Notes under the pieces: model-generated | Databases searched by the model: none | Seen by the model: only the letters and a program-made list of their open reading frames with translations | Told to the model about the DNA's origin: nothing | Shown: positions 9,160 through 18,095 of the stretch, piece by piece | Numbering within the stretch: the first letter of the stretch is position 1 | Layout of the letters: every line of letters starts with the position of its first letter | Assembly: GCF_002632615.1 (NCBI RefSeq) | Contig: NZ_NITZ01000018.1 | Coordinates: forward strand, 62,001-126,000 | Direction of reading: 5' to 3' | DNA length: 64,000 nt | From: Xenorhabdus miraniensis | Lineage (GTDB): Bacteria > Pseudomonadota > Gammaproteobacteria > Enterobacterales > Enterobacteriaceae | Position numbers and translations under genes: made by a program

Positions 9160-12100
9160 TTATTTTATAGTGGTATTGTAACATAAAATAACTCCTTCTG
9201 AATAATCATCAAAAGTGTTATTTTTAGAATCATAAACCCTGAATTTACCCCTAATAGCAGGGGAGGTATTTTTCACTATAATAGTAACTTTATTCTTATC
9301 CATTCCAGAATATCCCGAAAACACGCCCCAATTATATAAATTACCGAATTCATTATGCAGGTTATAAATATCTGTAGGGTCAGCAACCTCCTTATCTGAA
9401 AACATACTGATTTTTATGGAGGGAGGAGTACCCGGGGTAACTGGACAAGTATTATCATCAGTTACATTTGCATATCTTGCATTACCAGTATTTATAAGTT
9501 TAGTGGCAAATATTTTGTATTCATAGAATTGAATCTCTCCGCTTGGTTTATTTATTGTGGCAGTTATTGTGGCAGAGCCTGTTGCCTGAAATTGTATGGG
9601 GCCGCGATTTCCAGCACCAAATGATAACATCCCATCTCCATAGATTGGTGCATTAACATCAGTTATACCATAAGTAACTTCATCTTGATTGAAGGCACCA
9701 GAACTGATGGAAGCTCTCAATTCTCCTCGTAAAGTTTTAAAAATGGTACGCGGATGACGTTTACCGCCTTTATTATCAAAGTACTTGTTTTCACCTGTAT
9801 AGGTATTATACACATACAATACTGCAGGTTGAGGAACAGGCCTGAAATCCACATTTTTATCTGCATTTTTACTTACAAAATCCTTTGTATCGTCACTATT
9901 TGATCCAGGTATTGTCAATGTTACCTTAACATTTTCCACACCAACAGAACTCTTCAATTTTGCATATATGTACCCATTTTCATCGGGCTTAAATTTATCT
10001 CCACCTGTGGGGGAATAGGGTTCGGGTTGAGGGAATTTTGTTTTATCGATACCGCCATGATCGTGTGTCCATTGCACATTTTTTAACGTCTGATAGGTAA
10101 TGCGTTTTTCTTTCTTGTCTTTTTCCACAATTAATGCTTTGTAGTGATATTCTGATTGCCCATTACCCAGTAGTGGGTTGCCCTTATCGGAATTGGTCAC
10201 TTCAACACTGGAAATATCAAAATTGATTTTAGGCTGAGGAACAGGCCTGAAATCCACGTTTTTATCAGCATCTTTACTTACAAAATCCTTTGTATCATCA
10301 CTATTTGATCCAGGTATTGTCAATGTTACTTTAACATTTTCCACACTAACAAAACTCTTCAATTTTGCGTATATGTACCCATTTTCATCGGGTGTAAATT
10401 TATCTCCGCCTGTGGGGGAATAGGGTTCGGGCTGAGGAAATTTTGTTTTATCGATACCGCCATGATCGTGTGTCCATTGCACACTTTTTAACGTCTGGTG
10501 AGTGATATTATGCCCTTCCTTTATTAATGCCTTGTAGATATATTCCGATTGTCCATCAGCTATGAATGGGTTGCTTTTATCGAAATTGGTGACTTCCACA
10601 CTGGCAATATCAAAATTTATTTTAGGTTGGTGCTCATGTTTGCTAAATGTTACTGAACCTATTTTTTGCTTTGGCGCACCATCCAATTGTATAAAAACAA
10701 TGACATTTTCATGTGGTTTTGTACTGGTTAAAATATTAGGAATTAATTGCTCTTTTTCATCAGTTAATTCACCTTTTTCATTTGTTCTGGCAGCCTTATT
10801 ATTCCATAACTTAAACTCTAATCCAGATTCATCGCCTAAAGCCGGATCTGTTGTCCAGATGACTTTGTTAATTATGGCATTTTTTACAAATTTTCCTGAT
10901 GGTGCACCTTCATAAGTGATAATGGGGGAGTTAAACGTGTAACCATTTTCTTCTTTTCCAGTTGATTCTGCAGATTTAGGTGGAATAATATTGACTTCTC
11001 CATCTATCAGAAAAGGTAAAACTTTTATAGGAACCTGAATAGCTTTTTCCCTTCCCTGATTGTTTGTAAGTAATATATCGAGTATGTAATCGTCTTTATG
11101 GGATTCTTGATAAGAGGGAAGAGTAATAACATTGCTTTTACCTGAATCAAAAGCTAGATTTCCTTTATTATCCTTAAATGCTTTATCTGCAACAACCCAG
11201 CTAATTTTTTTAATATCAGCATGTGGAGAGATAGGTGCGTTAATTTTTACCTCTTGATGACCATATCCAATAATAGGTTCTATCTCGATAAACTCTTCTT
11301 TTTCTATTTCTTTATGATCCAAAACAATATTATTATTTCTTTCCACTAGATCGTACCGACTGCCTGTCAGCGTCCTCATCGAGGCTACATTCTCTGGTAG
11401 TAATTGAGCGCTAAGAGGAGCTCCTAATTTAAAATTTAAATTTGCCAAAAACTGCGTTTCAGTATGACCATTTTTCCCCTGTTTATAGTCCACACCCATT
11501 GTGAATAGTGGTATTGGGGTATAAGTCAGTCCTAATGTAACCAAACTAGGATTTTTCTGTTTGGTGTCACGGTTGAATAGAGTCACGTTATCACCTAAAT
11601 ATTGCTCATATAGTAGCTTCATTCCCAAGTTAGGGTAAGAAGGCAAGAAAAATTCCCCATTGATATCATAGCCAGTGGCTGGGCGCTCACGATAATCCTC
11701 AAAGTTTAGTGATTTTTTCCAGTCACTTAAATGATAATAGGCATTAGCAGAGAGTTTAATAAAATCACCCCAAATTTCCCCTCCTAGCCCCATACGTTGA
11801 TTTTTTCCAGTAAGGTCATGATCATAAAAAGTGTTTAAACCATACATCCAATTCTGATAAAAATAGCGGCCACCTAAACCCAAATTAATCGTATTTCGGC
11901 TGTCTTTATTACGATAACCTAGTTGTGAAAAAAGCAGCCAATCAGCTTTGTTATCATAAATGGGTAGTAAGATATCGAGAGAGTTATTTTTCAGCGTCAA
12001 TTTTCTGTCTAATCCAAAGTTAATTCGGGCAGTACCAAACTGCGATAACCATTTTTGAGTTTCTGAGGATAGGGTGCTATTAAATTTACCTAAAGCATAG

Positions 12101-12342
12101 GATTTTGCCTGTTCTACGAGTTCTGAAGGAGGAGCAGATAAAATCTGGCTAACTCTATGGATATTGCTGCCAGTAACTTGTGGTATATCAAGCTCTGATG
12201 TTTCATCATTTTTAGCTAATTGAGTATACAACTTATCATTTTTAGGGTTATTTTCCGCTACAGCGTTAATAATGGTAGAAGGCATAAATAGTGCATAGAA
12301 GAAAATAAAAAAACGAATCATTTTGCTTGCGTATGATGACAT
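9160..12342 (-). CDS. Intimin/invasin-family inverse autotransporter adhesin
   Basis: This 1060-residue protein has a signal peptide (hydrophobic FFIFFYALFMPSTIINAVA, cleavage near residue 29). There is no LysM domain. An inverse autotransporter beta-barrel domain follows at about residues 75-325, with the usual run of alternating strands (ARINFGLDRKL, NLGLGGRYFYQNWMYGLNTFYDHDLTG, LGLTYTPIPLFTMGVDYKQG). The family (type Ve secretion; invasin, intimin) threads its C-terminal Ig-like domains through this barrel to the cell surface to bind host cells. Here the passenger has about six Ig-like segments. Two of them are near-identical tandem copies (about residues 570-700 and 705-840), encoded by a 405-nt DNA repeat. 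The C-terminal segment holds two Cys (DDNTCPVTP and VILCYNTT) that could form the disulfide of a lectin-like tip. ATG at 12342 has a CTGAGG ribosome site. The gene is AT-rich and followed by its own terminator. Confidence 0.9.
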   Translation of the reverse strand: MSSYASKMIRFFIFFYALFMPSTIINAVAENNPKNDKLYTQLAKNDETSELDIPQVTGSNIHRVSQILSAPPSELVEQAKSYALGKFNSTLSSETQKWLSQFGTARINFGLDRKLTLKNNSLDILLPIYDNKADWLLFSQLGYRNKDSRNTINLGLGGRYFYQNWMYGLNTFYDHDLTGKNQRMGLGGEIWGDFIKLSANAYYHLSDWKKSLNFEDYRERPATGYDINGEFFLPSYPNLGMKLLYEQYLGDNVTLFNRDTKQKNPSLVTLGLTYTPIPLFTMGVDYKQGKNGHTETQFLANLNFKLGAPLSAQLLPENVASMRTLTGSRYDLVERNNNIVLDHKEIEKEEFIEIEPIIGYGHQEVKINAPISPHADIKKISWVVADKAFKDNKGNLAFDSGKSNVITLPSYQESHKDDYILDILLTNNQGREKAIQVPIKVLPFLIDGEVNIIPPKSAESTGKEENGYTFNSPIITYEGAPSGKFVKNAIINKVIWTTDPALGDESGLEFKLWNNKAARTNEKGELTDEKEQLIPNILTSTKPHENVIVFIQLDGAPKQKIGSVTFSKHEHQPKINFDIASVEVTNFDKSNPFIADGQSEYIYKALIKEGHNITHQTLKSVQWTHDHGGIDKTKFPQPEPYSPTGGDKFTPDENGYIYAKLKSFVSVENVKVTLTIPGSNSDDTKDFVSKDADKNVDFRPVPQPKINFDISSVEVTNSDKGNPLLGNGQSEYHYKALIVEKDKKEKRITYQTLKNVQWTHDHGGIDKTKFPQPEPYSPTGGDKFKPDENGYIYAKLKSSVGVENVKVTLTIPGSNSDDTKDFVSKNADKNVDFRPVPQPAVLYVYNTYTGENKYFDNKGGKRHPRTIFKTLRGELRASISSGAFNQDEVTYGITDVNAPIYGDGMLSFGAGNRGPIQFQATGSATITATINKPSGEIQFYEYKIFATKLINTGNARYANVTDDNTCPVTPGTPPSIKISMFSDKEVADPTDIYNLHNEFGNLYNWGVFSGYSGMDKNKVTIIVKNTSPAIRGKFRVYDSKNNTFDDYSEGVILCYNTTIK
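9831..10640 (-). repeat. Two tandem 405-bp copies within the invasin gene
   Basis: Copy one (about 9831-10235) and copy two (about 10236-10640) start with the same GAGGAACAGG and stay nearly identical for long stretches. Each encodes one Ig-like passenger domain of about 135 residues with the shared core QWTHDHGGIDKTKFPQPEPY. Copy number could change by recombination without breaking the frame. Confidence 0.85.
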
Positions 12343-12450
12343 TTATAAATACCTCAGAATTTTTATATCGGCTGAGTTTTTTCACTTAATGCTTCATCCC
12401 TTGAAAAAATCCTATTTATTTCCATTTATAATCCTAGTAAAAAAAATTGA

Positions 12451-12687
12451 ATTAGCATAATTCAAAATAATTATCGTATCCCTAACGGGGTGGTTTCTGA
12501 TACCTCTTACAAAATCACGCTTGATGACTTTGAATTTGATATCGGTGATCATTTTACCTATGGATACAACTTGTTCGAGAACTGGCTGCACGATATCAAT
12601 ATTGAAATTGAAGCCCTTCTCGCTAATTCTAACCTGCCCCCCTTTTTGTTTGGCCGGAAATGGAATTCCCAGAGCGACGTTAGCTGA
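12451..12687 (+). pseudogene. Remnant of a pRiA4b ORF-3-like protein gene
   Basis: In the frame of 12490 the sequence reads NYRIPNGVVSDTSYKITLDD and continues DHFTYGYNLFENWLHDINIE. This matches the conserved layout of the plasmid pRiA4b ORF-3/IS1096 TnpR-associated family (YxIPD, LxDF, FxYxYDFGDxWxHxIxxE). A stop codon lies just upstream (12448-12450), and the usual N terminus and the Cys-containing C terminus are missing, so this is a decayed fragment. The overlapping minus-strand ORF (12412-12798) is regarded as its shadow. Confidence 0.6.
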
Positions 12688-12835
12688 TGAAAGTGCTAAG
12701 ACACTGGCATTGCTTAACGTTATTATTAATGCAGATGAAACGGCAATGGTCAGAGATATTTGTCCATTTATTGATGCTCTTGATGCAGTCAGATTCAACC
12801 GTCCAAAGATTAACTGCCAATTGCATCAACTCAAT

Positions 12836-13039
12836 CTTGATTCGCCTGATGCACTGATATTCCTTTTCCTAAAGGAACAGCTCATTTTTAGTGCTAACGA
12901 GAGCACACCTATGCAAGAGCTGTAACTGCATATGATGTCTGCATTCAGTCAGATTGAACGTGCATTAGTTAAAGCAGGTTCTAAATTGCTCTTGAATGCT
13001 ATCCAGCAATCTGTAATCCAGAAACAGGCGGCTGGTTAG
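12836..13039 (+). pseudogene. Remnant of a Tn3-type serine resolvase gene
   Basis: The plus frame ending at 12925 reads FLKEQLIFSANESTPMQEL, then a TAA, then LHMMSAFSQIERALVK in the same frame. This matches the serine resolvase/invertase core (FxxExLxFTGEDxPMxxLxLxxMxAFAEFERALI). The key Arg-Glu-Arg following ERALI, the helix-turn-helix and the catalytic N-terminal Ser region are lost or degenerate, and one in-frame stop interrupts it. With the preceding remnant it marks an old mobile element beside the T6SS locus. Confidence 0.6.
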
Positions 13040-13474
13040 CGTGCTCAGTAACTAGAGTGATACGCATACCCGTCCGGAACTCAAGTAGATTGTTGAAACC
13101 ACCAGAAGAACAAACAGGATAATCATGAAGATCATGAGGAGATAAGACAGTAACTCAGTGAATTGCTCAAAAAATGCACTTGATGTACGTTTCCGTACAA
13201 TTGGACTTCAGACCCCGCTTATTTTTTCCCACAAATACAACACCATTCGACATATAGCATTATTCAAAATGTAACATTTCGTCACAAAAAAGAAACCATG
13301 GTTATAATTTTGTTGCAATACAGTTTATCGTGTGAAATATTAGATACTGAATCAATGATAATAGAAATAGTTTCCTTAGTATCAGTAACCAACGGATATT
13401 ACATATCTTTATTTATATTCAGGCCCTCTATATAAAGGTTCATGCGGTAGCTTTGGTTCTAAAAGGAGAGTTCG
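13040..13474. promoter_or_regulatory. Upstream region of the T6SS locus
   Basis: About 430 bases have no supported gene. The first half (13040-13200) looks like decayed mobile DNA. The last about 200 bases become AT-rich and probably hold the promoter for vgrG and the following genes. I found no convincing sigma-54 motif. The vgrG ribosome site AAAAGGAGAG is at about 13459-13468. Confidence 0.35.
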
Positions 13475-15445
13475 ATGGGAAGATTTATTATTGCTCACTC
13501 CTCTCTAGGTGATGGCACTTTTCTTTTTAAGTCATTAAAAGGAGAAGAAAAATTGTCAACTATTTATAGTTTTGAAGTGGAACTCTTTAGTGATGATAAA
13601 GACATTGATATCAAAGCATTACGAAACAAACCGCTCTCTGTTGAGATAAAGGATCCGGCAAACACTTCAGCAAAATCACGCTATTTGAGTGGACTGGTTC
13701 GTGAAGCTATTATTTGTGATTATTATAATGACTATTTTTATTTGTATAAACTCATCATCCAACCAGCTCTGTTTACATTAACCCTGAACAAAGATTTCAA
13801 AATCTGGCAAAAGAAAACAGTTCCTGAGATTATTAAAGATATTTTTGATAAACATAAAATAAAATTCAAGAATAACCTCAATGCAAAATATCAACCATTA
13901 GAATATTGCACTCAATACAAAGAAACTGATTTCGACTTTCTGAGCCGGATAATGGAGCGCGAAGGAATTTATTATTATTTTCAACACGGTAAGAATGAAC
14001 ACACGCTTATATTAGCTGATTCGCCTCAATCTCACTCTGCTCTGCCTGAATGTTCCTCCATTGAATATTATCCTAACCATTATCCTCCCAGGATAAAAGA
14101 CAAGCATTATTTATATGATTGGACAGTAAGTTATTCAATTACTCCCAAGCTTTATACGATGAGTGATTATAATTTCCTTAAACCAAATGCTCAGCTAAAA
14201 GAAACACAGCAAAATCCGGACTCCACTGTACCAAAAACAGAACTGTTCGAATGGCCCGGAAATTATGGCGAAAGTTCACAAGGGCAGTTCTATGTTCGTG
14301 TTCTTCAACAATCCAATACCGCACATAGCCAATATATAAAGACAAAAAGTAAAGAGCCGGGTATTGCTCCGGGTTATACCTTCACGTTATCAAAAGCATT
14401 ACGGGATAAAGATAACGGTGAGTATCTTATTGTCAGCTCAAATTATGAATTCCACGAAGCCCCATGCTTTATGGGAATGGATTATTTTGCCCCGGATTCA
14501 GATAAAGTCGAAGATATTATAGTTACCGATTTTACAGCCATTCCAGCCAAAGTAAATTGGCGGGCTCCCCGCACCACCCCATGGCCAGTAGCAAACACAG
14601 AGCGGGCTACTGTTGTGGGTGCCAGTGGCAAAACCATTTGGACAGATGAACATGGTCGCGTCAAATTAAAGTTTCACTGGGATCGGAGCGATACAAAAGA
14701 CGATAAAAGTTCCTGCTGGGTACGTGTTTCCAATAATTGGGCAGGTGCTAAGTTTGGCATGATACAAATTCCGCGGGTTGGAGAAGAAGTCATCGTCAGT
14801 TTTATTCATGGCAATCCGGACGAACCTCTTATAGTGGGACGTAGTTTTAACAAAAATAATATGCCTCCCTGGACGTTACCTAAAGAAGCGACAAAAATAG
14901 GCATAATGTCGCGCAGTCTTGAGGGAGGAAAAGATAATGCCAGTTATTTATTTATTGATGATGCCCAAGGTAAAGAATCCTTCGAAATACACGCTGAAAA
15001 GGATATGAAAGTCACTATAGAGAAGAACCAAACCGTAAAAATTGATGGTACTCGCGAAACAACAGTAGAAAAAGCAGAAACTGCCAACTTCAAGGATAAA
15101 CAAAAGACCACGGTTGCCAAAGGCAAAGAAATCGAAGTCACAGGTGGCGGGATTAAATATACTGTTTCTGATGGATATAAAGCAGATATCACTGGCAATA
15201 AATCAGAAAAAATTAGTGAAAATTATCAATCAAAGGTCGGCGGCAATTTTACACAACAGGTGACTGGAAACTATGAACTCAAGGTTACAGGCAATAAAAA
15301 AGACTCAGTAACAGGGGCTGTCGAAATCAAGGGAAGTAGGATGAAAATACAATCCAGTTCTACATGCGATATTAAAGGTACGTTATGCGATATTAAAGGT
15401 ATATCCCTGTGTACTATAAACGCTGCACTGATCAAATTGGGTTAA
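13475..15445 (+). CDS. vgrG: T6SS spike protein VgrG (TssI)
   Basis: This 656-residue protein forms the trimeric spike at the tip of the T6SS tube. The N-terminal 1-350 is the gp27-like base (FKSLKGEEKLSTIYSFEVELFS; FDFLSRIMEREGIYYYFQH is a family hallmark). The OB-fold gp5 part spans about 365-470 (WTDEHGRVKLKFHWDR, SCWVRVSNNWAG, IPRVGEEVIVSFIHGNPDEPLIVGR). From about 490 there is the beta-helix needle, with short repeats rich in Thr, Lys and Gly (VTGNYELKVTGNKK) ending at the INAALIKLG tip. No extra C-terminal effector domain is present, so this is a structural, cargo-carrying VgrG. The ribosome site AAAGGAGAG is excellent. It is first in a long plus-strand run and is followed directly by its probable cargo/adaptor module. 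Confidence 0.95.
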   Translation: MGRFIIAHSSLGDGTFLFKSLKGEEKLSTIYSFEVELFSDDKDIDIKALRNKPLSVEIKDPANTSAKSRYLSGLVREAIICDYYNDYFYLYKLIIQPALFTLTLNKDFKIWQKKTVPEIIKDIFDKHKIKFKNNLNAKYQPLEYCTQYKETDFDFLSRIMEREGIYYYFQHGKNEHTLILADSPQSHSALPECSSIEYYPNHYPPRIKDKHYLYDWTVSYSITPKLYTMSDYNFLKPNAQLKETQQNPDSTVPKTELFEWPGNYGESSQGQFYVRVLQQSNTAHSQYIKTKSKEPGIAPGYTFTLSKALRDKDNGEYLIVSSNYEFHEAPCFMGMDYFAPDSDKVEDIIVTDFTAIPAKVNWRAPRTTPWPVANTERATVVGASGKTIWTDEHGRVKLKFHWDRSDTKDDKSSCWVRVSNNWAGAKFGMIQIPRVGEEVIVSFIHGNPDEPLIVGRSFNKNNMPPWTLPKEATKIGIMSRSLEGGKDNASYLFIDDAQGKESFEIHAEKDMKVTIEKNQTVKIDGTRETTVEKAETANFKDKQKTTVAKGKEIEVTGGGIKYTVSDGYKADITGNKSEKISENYQSKVGGNFTQQVTGNYELKVTGNKKDSVTGAVEIKGSRMKIQSSSTCDIKGTLCDIKGISLCTINAALIKLG

Positions 15446-15527
15446 TCTGCTGAACATTTTCCTCATACATTCTTAGCATTAGCGGGAATGAATATTCAAT
15501 ACAAAAAGACTCATTTGGAGCGTTTCA

Positions 15528-18095
15528 ATGAAAATCATTAAACCTCTGCGTCTAAGTATGCTTTATCGCCCTTATCGCTGGCAGCAAAAAAATTATCTTG
15601 GGGTATCCATCATGGCTCTGACCGATATGAGCGCATCCCCCCGCCTACGACCAGAGCCGGAACTTTGGCAACTTGCAGAGGCTGAATTGAAAACCTGCAA
15701 TGGTATCATCGATCTTGCCATGCCCAAATCCTACTCAGAATTCCTCGCTACGGGTTATGCCTATACGCATCATCAGGCAGATAAAACATCTTGTTCTGTA
15801 CGTATCCAAGTGGAGCAATTAGATAAAACATTAGTTGTTTTCGGCAACCGCCACTGGGTTAACAATACCCCATCAAAGCCTCAGGAATTTGAACAGATGC
15901 GGCTGGACTGGAGCCGGGCTTTCGGCGGAAAAGATGATGAAGAAAACCCACACGGGATCGGTTTCACGCCCGAAATACAGGAAAATGGTGTAGAGATCCA
16001 TCGTCTGCCAAACATTGAAACCCTGCACAGACAATTATTATCGCCACGGGATAAACCCAACCCGGCCAGCTTTTGTCCATTGGATTTAATATGGCCCCGT
16101 CGTTTTACCCGCATAGGTAAAAAATATGACAAACAGTGGCTCGAAAATGAATTTCCTGGTTTTGCCAGTGATATTGACTGGCGACTGTTCAATGCAGCTC
16201 CCCGTGATCAGTGGTGGGAACAATATGAAGCGTTACCCGAAAAGGCAGCGTGGCGGATTTGGAATATGCACCCTGAAAAACCGGTACAGGAAGGGATGCT
16301 TCCTCCCTGGCAGGCTCGTTGTTTTATCAAGCGATTGCGGATTGATGAGGAGGTTTTCGAAGAAATTATCATGCGCAATACAACAGTATGGTTTTTTCCT
16401 CATCTGGAACAAATGATCCTGATTTGGCATGGTTGCGCGCACATTAATGAAGATGATGCCACCGATGTCTTACAAATGCTTGCCACAATGGAACTCAGCG
16501 GGGAACCTCGTGCCGAAAGTCATTACCTTCAAATCCTTAACCAACGAATGGATAAAGAAAAAGGAGCACTGTACGCCTTTCGGGAAAAGGACCTGATTCC
16601 CGAAGAAATTATTGGTCCATGGGTGGACACAGAACAACCGGATGGTGACAGCCCTTTAAGAGAAAATCTGCAAAACCGGGAAAAGCGCCTGCGTGAGCAA
16701 CAACGAGAGCGGATGGAGAGATATGGTAGAGATATCAATACATTAATTCCCCTTTCTGAACCCGTTTCTAATCCCAAAGCTGATGAATTACCAGAATTTG
16801 TGAACCAGACAGAACAAGATGCCGCTCAAAAATACGCGGAAGCTGAACAACAACGAGAAAAAATCCGGGCAAGAGCCATAAAACGGGGCATTAATGTCGA
16901 TCAGAGCGCTATGGATAATCAACTCAGGGGGCCACAAAATTACTTTCAGGTACGGGATATATTGCACCAACAGCAACAACAGCTCGGACTTGACAGTGAA
17001 AAGCTAACGCAGGCTGAACTGGCGTTGTACAAAATGTATCTGGCCTCAGTACAGTCACAAGGCCCTGCCCTGCGTTTATCGGGTGATCTGTCACAGATTA
17101 TTCGCAAACGTGTTCAACGAATCATGCAGAAAGACGGTAACTTCCGTGGAATGGACTTCACAGGCATCGACTTTTCCGGCATGGATCTGCGCGGTGCCAA
17201 TTTTTCCCGCACCTTATTAGAAAGTACCTGTTTCAATAACTGTCAGTTGGATAATGCGGATTTCAGTGAAGCAATACTGGTCAGAACAGAAATATGCAAT
17301 GCCTCTCTGTATGGCGTAAAACTCGATAATACCAATTTGTCACAAGCAAAATGTAAGCAGAGTGATTTTTCTGCCGCCAGTTTTAAAGAAACTCAATTGC
17401 AGGAAACACTGTTTGATCATTGTCGATTTAGCAATACCCTCTTCGCCGATTTATTCCTGCACGGGGCTTTTATCACTCAATGTCGTTTTCAACATTCACA
17501 ATGGCAAAACTGTACCTTTCTGGAAATGACGCTGCCTTCACTCAAGTTCAACTATGCCAGCCTTAATAAAGTTTCCTTTATCAAGTGCCAGTTGGAGAAA
17601 GCCGTTTTTGATCATGCCACGCTTGACAGTTGTTCATGGGCGGAGACAAAAGCAGAATCAATCCATTTTCGTGCTGCCAAATTACTAACCTGCTCATTTG
17701 TGATGGGCAGTAATTTTAATCAGGCAGATTTCAGCAGTGCCACACTCACAGAGTGTAATTTGCGCCAGCTCCTTCTGGTTCAGTCTACATTCCATTCAGC
17801 AACGCTGAATAATAGTGACCTTAGTGAAGCAAACTGCCAGTTAACCAATATGCAGTATTTAAATACGGCTCAGAGCATATTCATCAGAACAGATTTTCGG
17901 GATGCCCAATTAAACAATGCCAATCTGATAGGTGCCCTTATGCAGAAATGCAGCTTCAATGGAACTGATTTACGGGAAACCAATCTGTTCCGCACTGATA
18001 TGTCGCAATCAATCATTGACGATTCAACGTTGATTGATCAGGCGTATACACAACGTACTAAGACTTTGCCCAAACGCGATCAGGAAGTAATATGA
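15528..18095 (+). CDS. DUF2169 T6SS adaptor fused to pentapeptide repeats
   Basis: This protein has 855 residues. The opening MKIIKPLRLSMLYRPYRWQ and LGVSIMALTDM are typical of the DUF2169 N terminus, so the start at 15528 (GGAGCG ribosome site) is kept rather than the internal ATG at 15612. DUF2169 extends over about residues 1-300 (HWVNNTPSKPQEFEQMRLDWSRAFGGKD). A Glu/Gln/Arg-rich helical linker follows (390-480). About 545-840 are pentapeptide repeats (A[D/N]LxX pattern: FTGIDFSGMDLRGANFSRTL), which form a right-handed quadrilateral beta-helix. DUF2169 proteins are known T6SS accessory/chaperone proteins encoded next to VgrG, loading effectors onto the spike. Here it overlaps the next gene by 4 bp (ATGA), indicating translational coupling. 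Confidence 0.85.
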   Translation: MKIIKPLRLSMLYRPYRWQQKNYLGVSIMALTDMSASPRLRPEPELWQLAEAELKTCNGIIDLAMPKSYSEFLATGYAYTHHQADKTSCSVRIQVEQLDKTLVVFGNRHWVNNTPSKPQEFEQMRLDWSRAFGGKDDEENPHGIGFTPEIQENGVEIHRLPNIETLHRQLLSPRDKPNPASFCPLDLIWPRRFTRIGKKYDKQWLENEFPGFASDIDWRLFNAAPRDQWWEQYEALPEKAAWRIWNMHPEKPVQEGMLPPWQARCFIKRLRIDEEVFEEIIMRNTTVWFFPHLEQMILIWHGCAHINEDDATDVLQMLATMELSGEPRAESHYLQILNQRMDKEKGALYAFREKDLIPEEIIGPWVDTEQPDGDSPLRENLQNREKRLREQQRERMERYGRDINTLIPLSEPVSNPKADELPEFVNQTEQDAAQKYAEAEQQREKIRARAIKRGINVDQSAMDNQLRGPQNYFQVRDILHQQQQQLGLDSEKLTQAELALYKMYLASVQSQGPALRLSGDLSQIIRKRVQRIMQKDGNFRGMDFTGIDFSGMDLRGANFSRTLLESTCFNNCQLDNADFSEAILVRTEICNASLYGVKLDNTNLSQAKCKQSDFSAASFKETQLQETLFDHCRFSNTLFADLFLHGAFITQCRFQHSQWQNCTFLEMTLPSLKFNYASLNKVSFIKCQLEKAVFDHATLDSCSWAETKAESIHFRAAKLLTCSFVMGSNFNQADFSSATLTECNLRQLLLVQSTFHSATLNNSDLSEANCQLTNMQYLNTAQSIFIRTDFRDAQLNNANLIGALMQKCSFNGTDLRETNLFRTDMSQSIIDDSTLIDQAYTQRTKTLPKRDQEVI

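Noticed and set aside
12412..12798. 128-codon minus-strand ORF and overlapping plus ORF 12521-12925
   Set aside because: The plus frames match pRiA4b ORF-3 and resolvase fragments; the minus ORF has no ribosome site and no family features, so it is taken as a shadow of decayed DNA.
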